Shown here piece after piece: positions 42,370 through 51,949 of a stretch of DNA of 64,000 bases (its first letter is position 1; every line of letters begins with the position of its first letter). The notes under the pieces are model-generated. The model was not told where the DNA came from and searched no databases. It saw only the letters and a program-made list of their open reading frames with translations. Made by a program: the position numbers and the translations under genes. Source of the stretch: Rattus norvegicus (taxonomy: Eukaryota; Chordata; Mammalia; Rodentia; Muridae); NCBI RefSeq assembly GCF_036323735.1, contig NC_086031.1, forward strand, positions 32,977,225 through 33,041,224, given 5' to 3'.

Positions 42370-42482
42370 GCATCCTGATATTAGGCAAATTAAACCATTC
42401 CCTCATTCTCAGTCTCCCTCATCTGCAAATAGTGACCTTGCCATCACAGCAGAGTTATTGGAAGTCTCATAGGTATATAATT
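42370..42482 (+). repeat. MIR fragment
   Basis: GGCAAATTAAACCATTCCCT, CATTCTCAGTCTCCCTCATC, TGCAAATAGTGACCTTGCC, GAGTTATTGGAAGTCTCATA follow the MIR 3' half in order. Confidence 0.7.
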
Positions 42483-42547
42483 GTTATGTGGCTTTTCCTG
42501 AATAGATGTGAACAGATGTCTATCCACCCACCTTGCAGGCCCCTAAG

Positions 42548-42548
42548 A

Positions 42549-42622
<74 letters not shown>
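42548..42622. repeat. CT/AT microsatellite
   Basis: About 31 CT units followed by (AT)6. Confidence 0.98.
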
Positions 42623-42884
42623 GTCTCAGATGAACCTGCATCACTGGAAAGCCCACCCCAGCAGGGGTAAGAGTTCAGAACAGTTGCATCTCTGAAGTTT
42701 CCTACATTACTTGAATGCAACCCTAAAGTTCTAAAGTTTCCTTCCACCAGTAATTGTCACTGCTTACATACTTTTAAGAAGGGAGTTTGTGAATCTTGTA
42801 AATTTCAGGAACTTTTTAAGCCTTATGAGTTGTTTATTTACTTATTGAGACGTATAAGGTTTCTTCCTGAGTCTTTTGATTACA
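42623..42884. other. Single-copy stretch
   Basis: No feature seen. Confidence 0.4.
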
Positions 42885-43092
42885 TTCATTTATTTATTGT
42901 ATGGTGGATATGTGCTCACAAGTGAATGTACATTCTGAGTCAGGGGTGAAACATGTGCCATAGCATGTAGGTGGATGTTAGAAGACAGCTAACAGAAGTC
43001 AGTTCTCTTCTTCCACCAAGCAAATCCCATGTATCAAACTCAGTTCATCGGGCATGACTACACCTTACCCACTGAGCTATCTCACTGGCCTA
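42885..43092 (-). repeat. tRNA-derived SINE
   Basis: GTTAGAAGACAGCTAACAGA, AGTCAGTTCTCTTCTTCCAC, CATGTATCAAACTCAGTTCA, CACTGAGCTATCTCACTGGC; complete in reverse. Confidence 0.78.
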
Positions 43093-43639
43093 CTTCTTGA
43101 GTCTTGACAGCCTCCCCCTGTTGTAGTACTTTGGTTTGGAACTTGTTTCCTGAGTCTGAAGGAGCCTCTGTCCTAGTATGCAACAGAACAGTCTGCCCTG
43201 CAGCTGCCAGTGCCTTACAGGCTCTTCTAAAACTTACTTTCAAGGTATCTGGCAGCTCTCAGCAAAGTGGTTCTTCTGTCTTGAGCAGCAGGAGCCCTTT
43301 ATGCCAATTCTGTGATCTGAGGGTCTCCAGATGTGCTAGAAGATCCAGAATGATATTATTTGGTAACAGTAGAGACATCAGCTATGTTTGTATTTCAGTT
43401 CTTTTATAAATTGTAGGGTTTTGAGAAGAAATATCCCAAGATGGGAAATATGCTACAGATCTCTTGGAGTCTGGGATAGGGTTTGAACATTATACGATGT
43501 CATGTCTAGAACTTTCTATTGATCAAAAAGTAGCCATTATAGCCATTATCTAAGAGGAGAAAAAAATAGAATCATCATCCTCTTCATTATTTGTGTGTAT
43601 TATAGTATGTGTATGGCATAGTTGCATATGTACTTGCAA
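43093..43639. other. Single-copy stretch
   Basis: About 550 bp; the 101-codon frame at 43104 shows no domain. Confidence 0.4.
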
Positions 43640-43898
43640 GCATTAAATCCATCTGTGGGCATAGACCAAAGAAGGACATTAGGTGTCCTGATCTAACTCT
43701 CTCTGCCTTGCTTCATTGGGACATGATTTCTCACTGCTAGGCTGGCAGCCAGCAAGCTCTACCAATTCTCCATGACACTGGAGTTACATCTGTGTGACTT
43801 TATATGCCCAGCTTTATATGTGGGCGCTTGGGATTTGAACTCAGATCCTCATGCATGTATAGCAAGTGCTTTTTATCTACTGAGCTATCTCTCAGCAC
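43640..43898 (-). repeat. B3-type SINE
   Basis: GGTGTCCTGATCTAACTCTC, GGCTGGCAGCCAGCAAGCTC, CGCTTGGGATTTGAACTCAG, TCTACTGAGCTATCTCTCAG. Confidence 0.75.
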
Positions 43899-43959
43899 CA
43901 GACTCCGTCTTTTGATGTGGATAATAGCCACTGTTTAATAGATCTTGATGGATATCGTG

Positions 43960-44195
43960 TGTATGTATGTGTGTACACACATGTACACGTGTGTATTTGT
44001 GTTGTGTTTTCATATACATACACAAGTACTATACTAGCAAGAGTACCAGGAATCCCCCTGCCTCCACTTCCCCAGCACTGGGATTGCAAGTGTGCACCAT
44101 ACTCTGCTTCATTTAGTGGGTTCTGAGAATCGAACTCTATCTTCAATGCTTGCAAAACTTGTATGTCACCAGTTGATCCATCTCCCCAGTTCAGA
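43960..44195 (-). repeat. TG patch plus B3-type SINE
   Basis: A mixed TG/CA patch (43960-44015) leads into a reverse B3: CTGCCTCCACTTCCCCAGCA, CTGGGATTGCAAGTGTGCAC, GGTTCTGAGAATCGAACTCT, TTGATCCATCTCCCCAG. Confidence 0.78.
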
Positions 44196-44345
44196 TGTCA
44201 ACATTCTTATCCATGCCCATCTCTGGCCAGGGCCGATGGGCTTAATTGGCCAAATTACAACATGACTGAGGATTAAGGCCCATTGGTTCACTCAATCATT
44301 GTGACAGAGAGTTTTTAACTTTCAGTTTAATACAACATAGGCAAA
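44196..44345. other. Single-copy stretch
   Basis: No feature seen. Confidence 0.4.
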
Positions 44346-44572
44346 GAGTTTTTAACTGACACAACTAAACTGGTTGAGGAATTCCATAGATCAGTTTGGC
44401 TGTGAGCATGTCTCTGAGGGATTGTCCTTACTATTAATTGACATAGGAAGATTCTGCCCACTGTGAAGGGTACCATTCCCTAGGCAAGGAGTCCAGAGCA
44501 GCATCAGAGAGGAGAAGACTAGCTGAAATCAAGCAATCAAGCATTCATACACTTATTCTCTCTTGGATATTT
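44346..44572 (+). repeat. RMER-type rodent repeat, opposite orientation
   Basis: CAGTTTGGCTGTGAGCATGT, TTCTGCCCACTGTGAAGG, GTACCATTCCCTAGGCAAGG, GAGGAGAAGACTAGCTGAAA. It looks like the reverse complement of the family type seen at 2851, and is the only such copy on the + strand here. Confidence 0.55.
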
Positions 44573-44574
44573 TT

Positions 44575-44692
44575 GCTGTTATTTGCTTTTTGACATTGGG
44601 TCTTACTATATAGTCCCGGTTGGCCTGAGATTTCTACATAGACCAAAATGACCTTGAACTCACAGAGAACTGCCAAGCTGAGTCTGTTATGG
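44575..44692 (-). repeat. B1 SINE
   Basis: GACATTGGGTCTTACTATAT, GTCCCGGTTGGCCTGAG, CAAAATGACCTTGAACTCAC. 5' two thirds of B1 in reverse. Confidence 0.85.
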
Positions 44693-44761
44693 GAGGAGGA
44701 TAGGCCATCCAGTGAACAAGAAAGGGACAGCTTTTGAGTTCAAACCCAACCTTTAGTCAGC

Positions 44762-44936
44762 TCCAGTGGGGGCTCATGGGCTCTGGGTAAAGAGATTAAC
44801 CCAATCTGTTCCCAAACTTCCATCCAGAGCCCTCATGATGGCTCATGGTCATCTGCAACTCCAAGTACAGAGAATCTAACAAGCTTATCCGTCTCTGTGG
44901 GCGCCGGGCATGTGTATAACATAACATACACCCTCT
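44762..44936 (+). repeat. B2-type SINE
   Basis: CATGATGGCTCATGGTCATC, TGCAACTCCAAGTACAGAGA, CTCTGTGGGCGCCGGGCATG, ATAACATAACATACA; the same subfamily as 48056. Confidence 0.8.
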
Positions 44937-45096
44937 GACGGCTGACCCCACAGTAATCTCTGTTCCTTGCCACAGGGCTGATACACTGGGGTCTCATAGG
45001 AGACCATGGAGAAGGCTGCTTCCCTGAGAATAGGAACCATCTATGGATGACACAGGCCTGGCACATAGACAAAACTCCAGAAATGCAACATGGGAG

Positions 45097-45295
45097 CCGA
45101 AGAGAGACTCCAGTGGCTCAAAGCCCTTACTGCTCTTTCAGAGGACCTGAGCACCCTCAGCCAGCTCACAAACACCTTTCCATCCAGCTTCAGGGGACCC
45201 GGTGCCCTCTTCTGGCTTCTGTAGGGACTGGCACACATGTGGCAGGCACATACAGCCCCACATGTAGACATTAACAAAAGTAACTTTTTAAAAGT
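45097..45295 (+). repeat. B2 SINE
   Basis: GAGACTCCAGTGGCTCAAAG, CTGCTCTTTCAGAGGACCTG, CATCCAGCTTCAGGGGACCC, GGTGCCCTCTTCTGGCTTC. Full length. Confidence 0.88.
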
Positions 45296-45867
45296 GTGTC
45301 AGAGTGAAGTTGAACTTGGTTGACGTAGGGAGGCTGCCCCACTCTGTGGGATGGTGAGACGGACCTGAATCCAAGGTTCCCAGAGGCCTGGATCTGCCCG
45401 GGCCTGAGGCCAGTTTCCGGCCTGACAAGGACATGGTGGAAGCTCTCCCGACTTTGCTACAATCTGTAGATTTTTGTCTTGCTTCCCTGGGGACTGTCCC
45501 AAGCAACCTGGCCTGTGGTCGGGGGAGGAAAAGGCAGCAGTCTCTCTAGTCACCCTCCCTTGGCTTCTCCAGCCTGCTGATTACCTTGGCCACAGTGGTG
45601 GGAACCCCTGCAGCTTTGCTCTCCCATCAGGAGAAGGCACAGAGTCTATCCACTCCCAGCCTAGCCCAGCCTTGATGAAACTGTTGTGGATCTCTGCCTT
45701 GGCAGCTGGGACTTCAGGTGTAGACCTGGGGAAAGAGTGTGGAGACTTAGGCCTGGAAGGAAGGTCACCTCGAGCTCCTCCCTCAGGAAGCAGGATAACA
45801 GGGATGGTGGGGAGCTGGGTGGAAGGTTCTAACTGAGCTAGGAAACTTAGTGCATCTCAGGAATGCA
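45296..45867. other. Single-copy stretch
   Basis: About 570 bp, GC-rich, no repeat recognised. The 120-codon + frame at 45474-45836 is free of repeats but has no domain I recognise, no splice context and an uneven composition. I leave it uncalled. Confidence 0.4.
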
Positions 45868-45945
45868 TCTCAGCTGTGCCATGCACTTGCAGTGTGACCG
45901 AGACAAGTCATTTCAACCTTCCGGACATGGTTTTGTATTGGCACA
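45868..45945 (+). repeat. MIR fragment
   Basis: GCCATGCACTTGCAGTGTGA, CCGAGACAAGTCATTTCAAC match the MIR core (TGTGACC ... CAAGT ... TTAAC). Confidence 0.65.
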
Positions 45946-46007
45946 CGAATTTGGTCTCAAGCTTCAGGAGACCATTAGAGAAGAAGGGCTGAGGATGTGG
46001 CTCAGTT

Positions 46008-46203
46008 GGAAGAGTGGTTTCCAAGCATTCACTGGGCCCTAGGTACAATGCCCAGCACAGCATAAACCTGATGTAGTATCACACTAGAATAATCCCCGCC
46101 TCAGGACATAGAGGCAGGAAGATCAGGAGTTCAAGGTTCTCTCTAGATACTCGGTGAGTTTGAAGCAAGTCTGGACTATATTATATCCTGTCTCAAAATC
46201 AAA
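46008..46203 (+). repeat. B4A SINE (ID-B1 composite)
   Basis: GGCTGAGGATGTGGCTCAGT, CTAGGTACAATGCCCAGCAC, then B1 part GCCTCAGGACATAGAGGCAG, GAGTTTGAAGCAAGTCTGGA, ATCCTGTCTCAAAATC. Confidence 0.87.
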
Positions 46204-46217
46204 AAACAATAAAGGGA

Positions 46218-46425
46218 TTGGGGCTGGGAAAATGGTTTAGCAATTAGCATATACTAAACTTGCAGAGGACCCAAGTTCAGCTCCCAGCATCTGTGTTGCA
46301 CAGCTCAGCACTAAGTGTAACTCCAGGTCCAGAGGACCGGATATAATACCCTCTTCTGGCACCTGAGAGCACCAGCATCACGTATGTAAACACACACACA
46401 TAATTAAAGACAAAATCTGCATCAG
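46218..46425 (+). repeat. B2 SINE
   Basis: TTGGGGCTGGGAAAATGGTT, GAGGACCCAAGTTCAGCTCC, TACCCTCTTCTGGCACCTGA, CACACACACATAATTAAAG. Confidence 0.9.
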
Positions 46426-46532
46426 TAACCATAGTAACCACTAACAAAACAATAGACTATGAATAAGACTAAACTAAAGAATGTCTACCAAAAAACGAAA
46501 CAAAAAACAAATCCAAAAACAGTCATAGGAAA

Positions 46533-46858
46533 GTGTCTTAGTTAGGGTTTTACTCCTGTGAACGGACACCATGACCAAGGCAAATCTACAAAAGACAACA
46601 TTTAATTGTGGGTGGCTTACAGGTTCAGAGGTTCAGTCCATTATCATCAAGGTAGAACATGGCAGCATCCAGGCAGGCATGGTACAGGAAAAGCTGAGAT
46701 TCTACATCTTCATCTGAAGGCTGCTAGTGGAAGACTGACTTCCAGGCAGGTAGGATGAGGGTCTTAAAGCCACACCCACAGTGACACACCTCCTCCAATA
46801 AGGCTATACTTCCTAATGATGCCACATCCTGGGCCAAGCATATACAAACTATCACAGA
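46533..46858 (-). repeat. URR1-like rodent repeat
   Basis: TGTCTTAGTTAGGGTTTTAC, TTACAGGTTCAGAGGTTCAG, GTGACACACCTCCTCCAATA, CATATACAAACTATCACAG. Complete short form. Confidence 0.85.
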
Positions 46859-46861
46859 AAA

Positions 46862-46900
46862 TGTCCTAGTTCGTTTTCTGTGGCTATGATAAAATGCTAT

Positions 46901-46934
<34 letters not shown>

Positions 46935-47273
46935 CCTGGGGAGGAAAGGATTCACTTAGCTTACACTTCCATGACAGTCAGTCATTGAGTGAAATCAGGG
47001 AAGAAACTTGCAGCAGGAACCTTGCAGCAGGATCTGAAGGCAGGAGCTGAAGCACCAGCCATGGATGAGCATGCTTGCTCTCAGGCTTGCCCCACCAGCC
47101 TCCTTATACAGTCCAGGACTAGCTACACAGGAGCAGCACCCTGCATTGTTTCCTGAGCCTGCCACATCAACTACTAGTCAAGAAAATGCCCTACAGGCTT
47201 GCCTACAGGTACTCTTGACACATTTCTTCAGTTAAGGTTTTTCCTAGATTACTCTAGTGTGTGTCAAGTTGAC
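46862..47273 (-). repeat. Long-form rodent repeat, left part (copy 3)
   Basis: GTCCTAGTTCGTTTTCTGTG, GGAGGAAAGGATTCACTTAG, CAGGAACCTTGCAGCAGGAT, AGTGTGTGTCAAGTTGAC. A CAA array of about 11 units lies at 46902-46934. This copy continues at 47831, 48569 and 49047 beyond inserted blocks. Confidence 0.6.
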
Positions 47274-47830
47274 AAGAAGAAGAAGAAAGAAGAAGAAGGA
47301 GAAGAAGAAGAAGAAGAAGAAGAAGAAGAAGAAGAAGAAGAAGAAGAAGGAGAAGGAGAAGGAGAAGGAGAAGGAGAAGGAGAAGGAGAAGGAGAAGGAG
47401 AAGGAGAAGGAGAAGGAGAAGGAGAAGGAGAAGGAGAAGGAGAAGGAGAAGGAGAACGAGAACGAGAACGAGAACGAGAACGAGAACGAGAAGGAGAACG
47501 AGAACGAGAACGAGAAGGAGAAGGAGAAGGAGAACGAGGAGAAGGAGAAGGAGAACGAGAACAAGAAGAACAAGAACAAGAAGAACAAGAACAAGAAGAA
47601 CAAGAACAAGAAGAACAAGAAGAACAAGAAGAACAAGAAGAACAAGAAGAAGAACAAGAACAAGAAGAACAAGAAGAACAAGAACAAGAACAAGAAGAAC
47701 AAGAAGGAAGAGGAAGAGGAGAAGGAGGAGGAAGAGGAGGAGGAGGAGGAGAAAAAGGAGGAGGAGGAGGAGGAGGAGAAAAGGGAGGAGGAGGAGGAGG
47801 AGGAGGAGAAAAAGGAGGAGGAGGAGGAGG
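47274..47830. repeat. 557-bp T-free GAA/GGA array
   Basis: No T on the + strand for 557 bp. The first 183 bp (47274-47456) and the last 130 bp (47701-47830) are pure A/G. The order of units is GAA, GAAGGA, GAACGA, GAACAA, then GGA. All frames on both strands read as Glu/Lys, Arg/Glu or Leu/Phe/Ser runs and are not genes. Confidence 0.98.
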
Positions 47831-48055
47831 TAAACAAAAAATAAAAGAACAAAAACCCATCCAGAACAAAGACCCCTTGTCATTTTGGCACACTAGTCAT
47901 GACTATTAAGCCTTTATCTTTCCTCTCTTGTTTATCCTCAATATATCATATTAATATCAATATCACCATATAAAATAGCATACCTTTAAAAGTCCCATAG
48001 TCTTTAAAAAATTCAAACTCACTAAAAGCTCAGTCTCTCTAAAATATTTGGTCTT
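47831..48055 (-). repeat. Long-form rodent repeat, continued
   Basis: CCCCTTGTCATTTTGGCACA and CTTTAAAAGTCCCATAGTC parallel CCCCTTGTCAACTTGACACA and TGTAAAAGTCCCACAGTC of copy 2, so the same family goes on after the purine array. Confidence 0.65.
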
Positions 48056-48255
48056 GGGGCTGGAGCAATGGTTCAGGGAGCACTTGTTGATCTTGCAGTG
48101 GTCACCTAAATTTGATTTCAGAACTCTCATCCTGGCTCACATTCATCTGCAACTCCAGCTACAGGGAATCTGACATCCTTATCTAGTCTCTGTGGGCACC
48201 AGGCATGTACATAATATAACATACATGTAGGCAAAACACTCTACACATAAAATAA
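48056..48255 (+). repeat. B2-type SINE
   Basis: GGGGCTGGAGCAATGGTTCA, CATTCATCTGCAACTCCAGC, CTCTGTGGGCACCAGGCATG, AACACTCTACACATAAAATA. Full length, inserted in the long-form repeat. Confidence 0.9.
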
Positions 48256-48527
48256 ATCATAGATACATACATATATGTATATACATATGTATGTATGCAC
48301 ACTCACATATATGTACATATATACATATATGCATACACAGATATATACATATATGTGCATACACACATAGACACATTTACATGTGTATACATGTGCATAT
48401 ACTTACATGTACACATATATACATGTGTACATGCACACATGCAGATATACATATACACATATAGACATACATGTACACATATATAGTATATGAATACATA
48501 TATATGTATGTATATAGATGTATGTGT

Positions 48528-48568
<41 letters not shown>
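48256..48568. repeat. CA/CATA/AT compound array
   Basis: About 310 bp of CATA, CACATA and TATG units, ending in an uninterrupted (AT)19 at 48531-48568. Confidence 0.96.
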
Positions 48569-48570
<2 letters not shown>

Positions 48571-48727
48571 TCTTTCAAAGTCTCTTTTAAAGTTTTCTCA
48601 TCTGTGGGCTTCTTTAAAAAAAAAGTCATGCCCTTTCTTACTACAAGAAGAGGGAACCAGGGCATGGTTATAATAAAATAACAGCAAAACTCAGCTCCAA
48701 CAGTGTGGATATCTTAATGTGTGTTTG
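48569..48727 (-). repeat. Long-form rodent repeat, continued
   Basis: AAGTCTCTTTTAAAGTTTTC and CTACAAGAAGAGGGAACCAG parallel TCAAAGTCTCTTAACTG and CTTCAAGAGGGAAAAA in copy 2. Confidence 0.55.
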
Positions 48728-49046
48728 TCTTAGTGCGGGTTTTACTGCTGTGAACAGACACCATGGCCAAGGCAACTCTTATAAGGACATTTAATTGGGG
48801 CTGGCTTACAGGTTCAGAGGATCAGTCCATTATCATCAAGGCAGGAGCATGGCAGCATCCAGGCAGGCATGGTGCAGGAGGAGCTGGGAGTTCTACATCT
48901 CCATCAAGGCTGCTAGCAGAAGACTGACTTCCAGGCAGCTAGGATGAGGGTCTTAAAGCCCACACCCACAGTGACACACCTACCCCAACAGGACCACACC
49001 TCCTAATAGTGCCACTCCCTGGGCCAAGCATATTCAAACCATCGCA
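48728..49046 (-). repeat. URR1-like rodent repeat
   Basis: GTCTTAGTGCGGGTTTTACT, TTTAATTGGGGCTGGCTTAC, CACAGTGACACACCTACCC, CATATTCAAACCATCGCAG. Complete; sits inside the long-form repeat. Confidence 0.87.
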
Positions 49047-49471
49047 GTGATGTCTTGGAATCATGATCTTCTGGCTGCAGCTCTGCTGTTTGCAGTACAC
49101 AGCTTGTCTCCTAGCTCAGACCAGCCCCACTACAGGGCTGCTGTCCTTGACAGTCACCCTAGGATACTGTTGTCACTGACATGTGGAAGTCTCCTTTGGA
49201 AATGAAGCTGCCCCCAACCAATTGCCTCCCCTGCCCTCCTTTCAGGGACTGTGAGTCTTCCACTTGCTGCCAAGCTCCAGTGTCTCTCAATGACTCTTCC
49301 AGTCCTGGGCCTGCTATTGCAGCTATGCCTGCGCTGTCCCAATGGCTTCTCCTGGCTTCTCACAGTGCTGAGCCTCGGCTGCCTCCATAAGCCCTTCACG
49401 ACTTCCGAGATGCTGATTTTCTCAATCACAGCTGACTTCTCAGTCCCAGCTAAGCAGCACCAGTTGTCCCA
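49047..49471 (-). repeat. Long-form rodent repeat, continued
   Basis: GAATCATGATCTTCTGGCTG, CTCTCAATGACTCTTCCAGT, CACAGTGCTGAGCCTCGGCT, AGCACCAGTTGTCCC, parallel to copies 1 and 2. Confidence 0.65.
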
Positions 49472-50017
49472 TAGCCAGCATTTGCTACTTTGTGGGTTCT
49501 TCTTTCTTTCCCCCTTCTCTGGCCCCCTTTCCACCCTTTCAATCCCCCAACACTAGATAGGAAAGGAGAGGGGGAAACAGGATAGAAGGGAAGAAGGTGA
49601 TGTCATCGTTAGATTATGTCCTGCTGATTTGTGGCACTGAGCTCTTTGGGGCAAGTTTGATCTCCACTGTCAGGATATCTAATTTCTTATTGATGTTGCT
49701 TCTTCTTTGCACAAAACTACTTAACATACCACGACAGACAATGACCAACAGCAAGCAAACTACAATCCACACCACCTCTCGGGGGCTCCAGCATTTATAC
49801 CCTCTGAAAAGTCCCCAGAATTCCCAGTGTCACACAACTATGGAGACTATCTGCTGCTGGCAAAATCACACCCTGCTAGAGCACAAGGCAAATCATAGTC
49901 AGCTGCTGTGGACAATCTGAAGCAGCCCTATATCCCATGCCCGGGATTAAAATAAAATATTCTTATGATATTTCTGCATTTTTTTAAAGAAACAAAAATT
50001 CCAAATTTGCCACTCCA
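49472..50017. mobile_element. Probable 546-bp LTR-like insertion
   Basis: It breaks the long-form repeat between TGTCCCA at 49465-49471 and TGTCCCA at 50018-50024, a 7-bp duplication. Contents: CTGTCAGGATATCTAATTTC, CTTTGCACAAAACTACTTAA, CCACACCACCTCTCGGGGGC, GCATTTATACCCTCTGAAAA, CCCGGGATTAAAATAAAATA. Short TSD, length and AATAAAAT-type word suggest a solo LTR; neither family nor orientation is certain. Confidence 0.5.
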
Positions 50018-50390
50018 TGTCCCAGTAAAGCTAAGGTTTCTTTCAGTGGTGCTGGTCTCTTGTTAATCATGGCTGATTCTTCTGACACATCTGACCAGAA
50101 CCACAGATTCATAATGAAAAGTGTCATTCAAACAGCACTAGTGTGGTCTTTGCTTCCCTGTGCAACTTCACAAGCCAGGCCTCCATTGGCTGCACCACTC
50201 TTAGCAGCCTTTCAAGATCCCACAATAGTAGGCCAGTAGGCGTTGAGCACTCAAGGGCTTTTCCAGCCTAAAGTTCCCAAGTTCTTCCAAATTCCTCCCT
50301 AAAATTACTGGGTCATGTCTGTCACAGCTATATCCCCTAACCTGGTACTAATTTCTGTATTAGTTCTTCTTCCCAGATAACTTAAGCTTA
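50018..50390 (-). repeat. Long-form rodent repeat, end
   Basis: TCCCAGTAAAGCTAAGGTTT, GCTGGTCTCTTGTTAATCAT, CACAAGCCAGGCCTCCATTG, CCTCCCTAAAATTACTGGGT match 24505-24835 in the same order. Confidence 0.75.
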
Positions 50391-50396
50391 TGTCAA

Positions 50397-50502
<106 letters not shown>

Positions 50503-50504
50503 CA

Positions 50505-50862
50505 GAAAGGGGTCTCAGCCACTTTTTGATTGCTATGACAAGATACCATGATAAGAAAGTGTTTAATTTGAGGCTTATACTTTTAGAGGGTGAGTCCATG
50601 GCCCTCATGGAGGGAAGCATGGCAACATTCAGCCAGCAGGCATGGCACTGGAGCAATAGCACATCTTGATCCAGAAGCAGAAGACAAAGTGAGTTAACTG
50701 GGAATGCCATAGGCATTTGAAACCTCAAAGCCCACCCCCAGTGACACCCTCCTCCAATAAGGTCACACCTCCTAATCCTTTCCAAACAGTTTCACCACCT
50801 GGGGGGTCAAGTCTTCAAATACATGAGCCTGTGGGAGCCATTATCTGTCAGACCACCACAGA
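50505..50862 (-). repeat. URR1-like rodent repeat
   Basis: TCAGCCACTTTTTGATTGCT, GTGAGTCCATGGCCCTCATG, GAAACCTCAAAGCCCACCCC, CAGACCACCACAG. A somewhat different subtype. Confidence 0.78.
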
Positions 50863-51063
50863 GGAAACTGGCACTCTCTATCCATGCTTTTGGAGCCCTG
50901 CCCATCAGACTAGACAGAAATGAGTGGTATGACACCTCAGAAACCAAGATCAAAGCAACTTGCTCTGAAACCAAGACCAGGGTCAGTGTGACGGGAGCTA
51001 CCAAGAGTATCTGTCTGTCCTTCCTCTCCTGGTGTCTTAGATTCTGCCTTCTGGCATGAGTAT

Positions 51064-51066
<3 letters not shown>
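50863..51066. other. Single-copy stretch
   Basis: No feature seen. Confidence 0.4.
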
Positions 51067-51104
<38 letters not shown>

Positions 51105-51122
51105 GTCTGTCTGTCTGTCTGT
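51067..51122. repeat. CT/GTCT microsatellite
   Basis: About 18 CT units then 5 GTCT units. Confidence 0.97.
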
Positions 51123-51179
51123 GTGCGTATGTGCATGTGTACCTATATGTAGAGGCCAGATGACAAGCTCTTATGCATT

Positions 51180-51325
51180 CATATCTCACTTAACCCTCAC
51201 AAGTAGTCCTATGAGGTAGGCACTGCCTTCATCTCCATAATAGAATTGAAGGAACTGAAAAGTAGTGAGGTGAAGTGGCTTAAGGACAATATGGAAGTGC
51301 TAAGGTCAAGACGGCACACCCACAT
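51180..51325 (-). repeat. MIR SINE
   Basis: ATCTCACTTAACCCTCACAA, GTCCTATGAGGTAGGCACTG, GAAGGAACTGAAAAGTAGTG, GTGAAGTGGCTTAAGGACAA; the best-preserved MIR in the window. Confidence 0.88.
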
Positions 51326-51354
51326 GGCTAGTGCCTGAAGATTGGCTCCTTCTT

Positions 51355-51580
51355 CCCTTGGCAATAGTGAAGTGATGAGTGGATAAGTGGATGAGTGAAA
51401 GATTGGATGGGTGAGTGGTGTGTAGAAGATGGAAGGATAGACAGACAGGGATGATGATTAGGTGGATCAATGGTTGGATGAGTGGGAGGCGAGCTAGGTG
51501 GGAAGATGAATGAATGATGGCGATGCAGATGGGTGAGTGATGTGTAGGTGAATAAATGGATAAGGGTATGAATGAGTGAG
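51355..51580. repeat. Degenerate GGAT/GAGT tetranucleotide array
   Basis: Units such as GGATAAGTGGATGAGTG and GAATGAATG with many substitutions; an old outlier of the array at 51950. Confidence 0.8.
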
Positions 51581-51581
51581 T

Positions 51582-51914
51582 GTCTCAGCTGCTGTTCTAT
51601 GGCTGTACAGAGATGCCATGACCATACAAGTCTTTAAAAAGGAAGCATTATCATCATGGTGGGGAACATGCAGGCAGACATGGGATTGGAGAAGCTGAGA
51701 GTTCTGTATCCAGCAAGAAGAAAGAAAACCACTGGGCCTGACTCAGGCCCTTGAAACCTCAAAGCCTACTCCCAGTGATACACTTTCTCCAATAAGACCA
51801 CACCTACTCCAACAAGGCCACACATCCTAATCTCTACCAAGTAGTGCCACTCCCTGGTGACTAAGCATTCAAACATATGAGCCAATGGGGACCATTTTTA
51901 TTCAAACCACCACA
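51582..51914 (-). repeat. URR1-like rodent repeat
   Basis: GTCTCAGCTGCTGTTCTATG, GAGAAGCTGAGAGTTCTGTA, CCAATAAGACCACACCTACT, TATTCAAACCACCACAG. Inserted within the tetranucleotide region. Confidence 0.85.
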
Positions 51915-51949
51915 GTGAGTAGGAATAAAAAAGTGGGTAGCTAATTGAC

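Noticed and set aside
47199..47909. Glu/Lys-rich and Leu/Phe/Ser-rich ORFs on both strands
   Set aside because: They are translations of a stop-free purine array.
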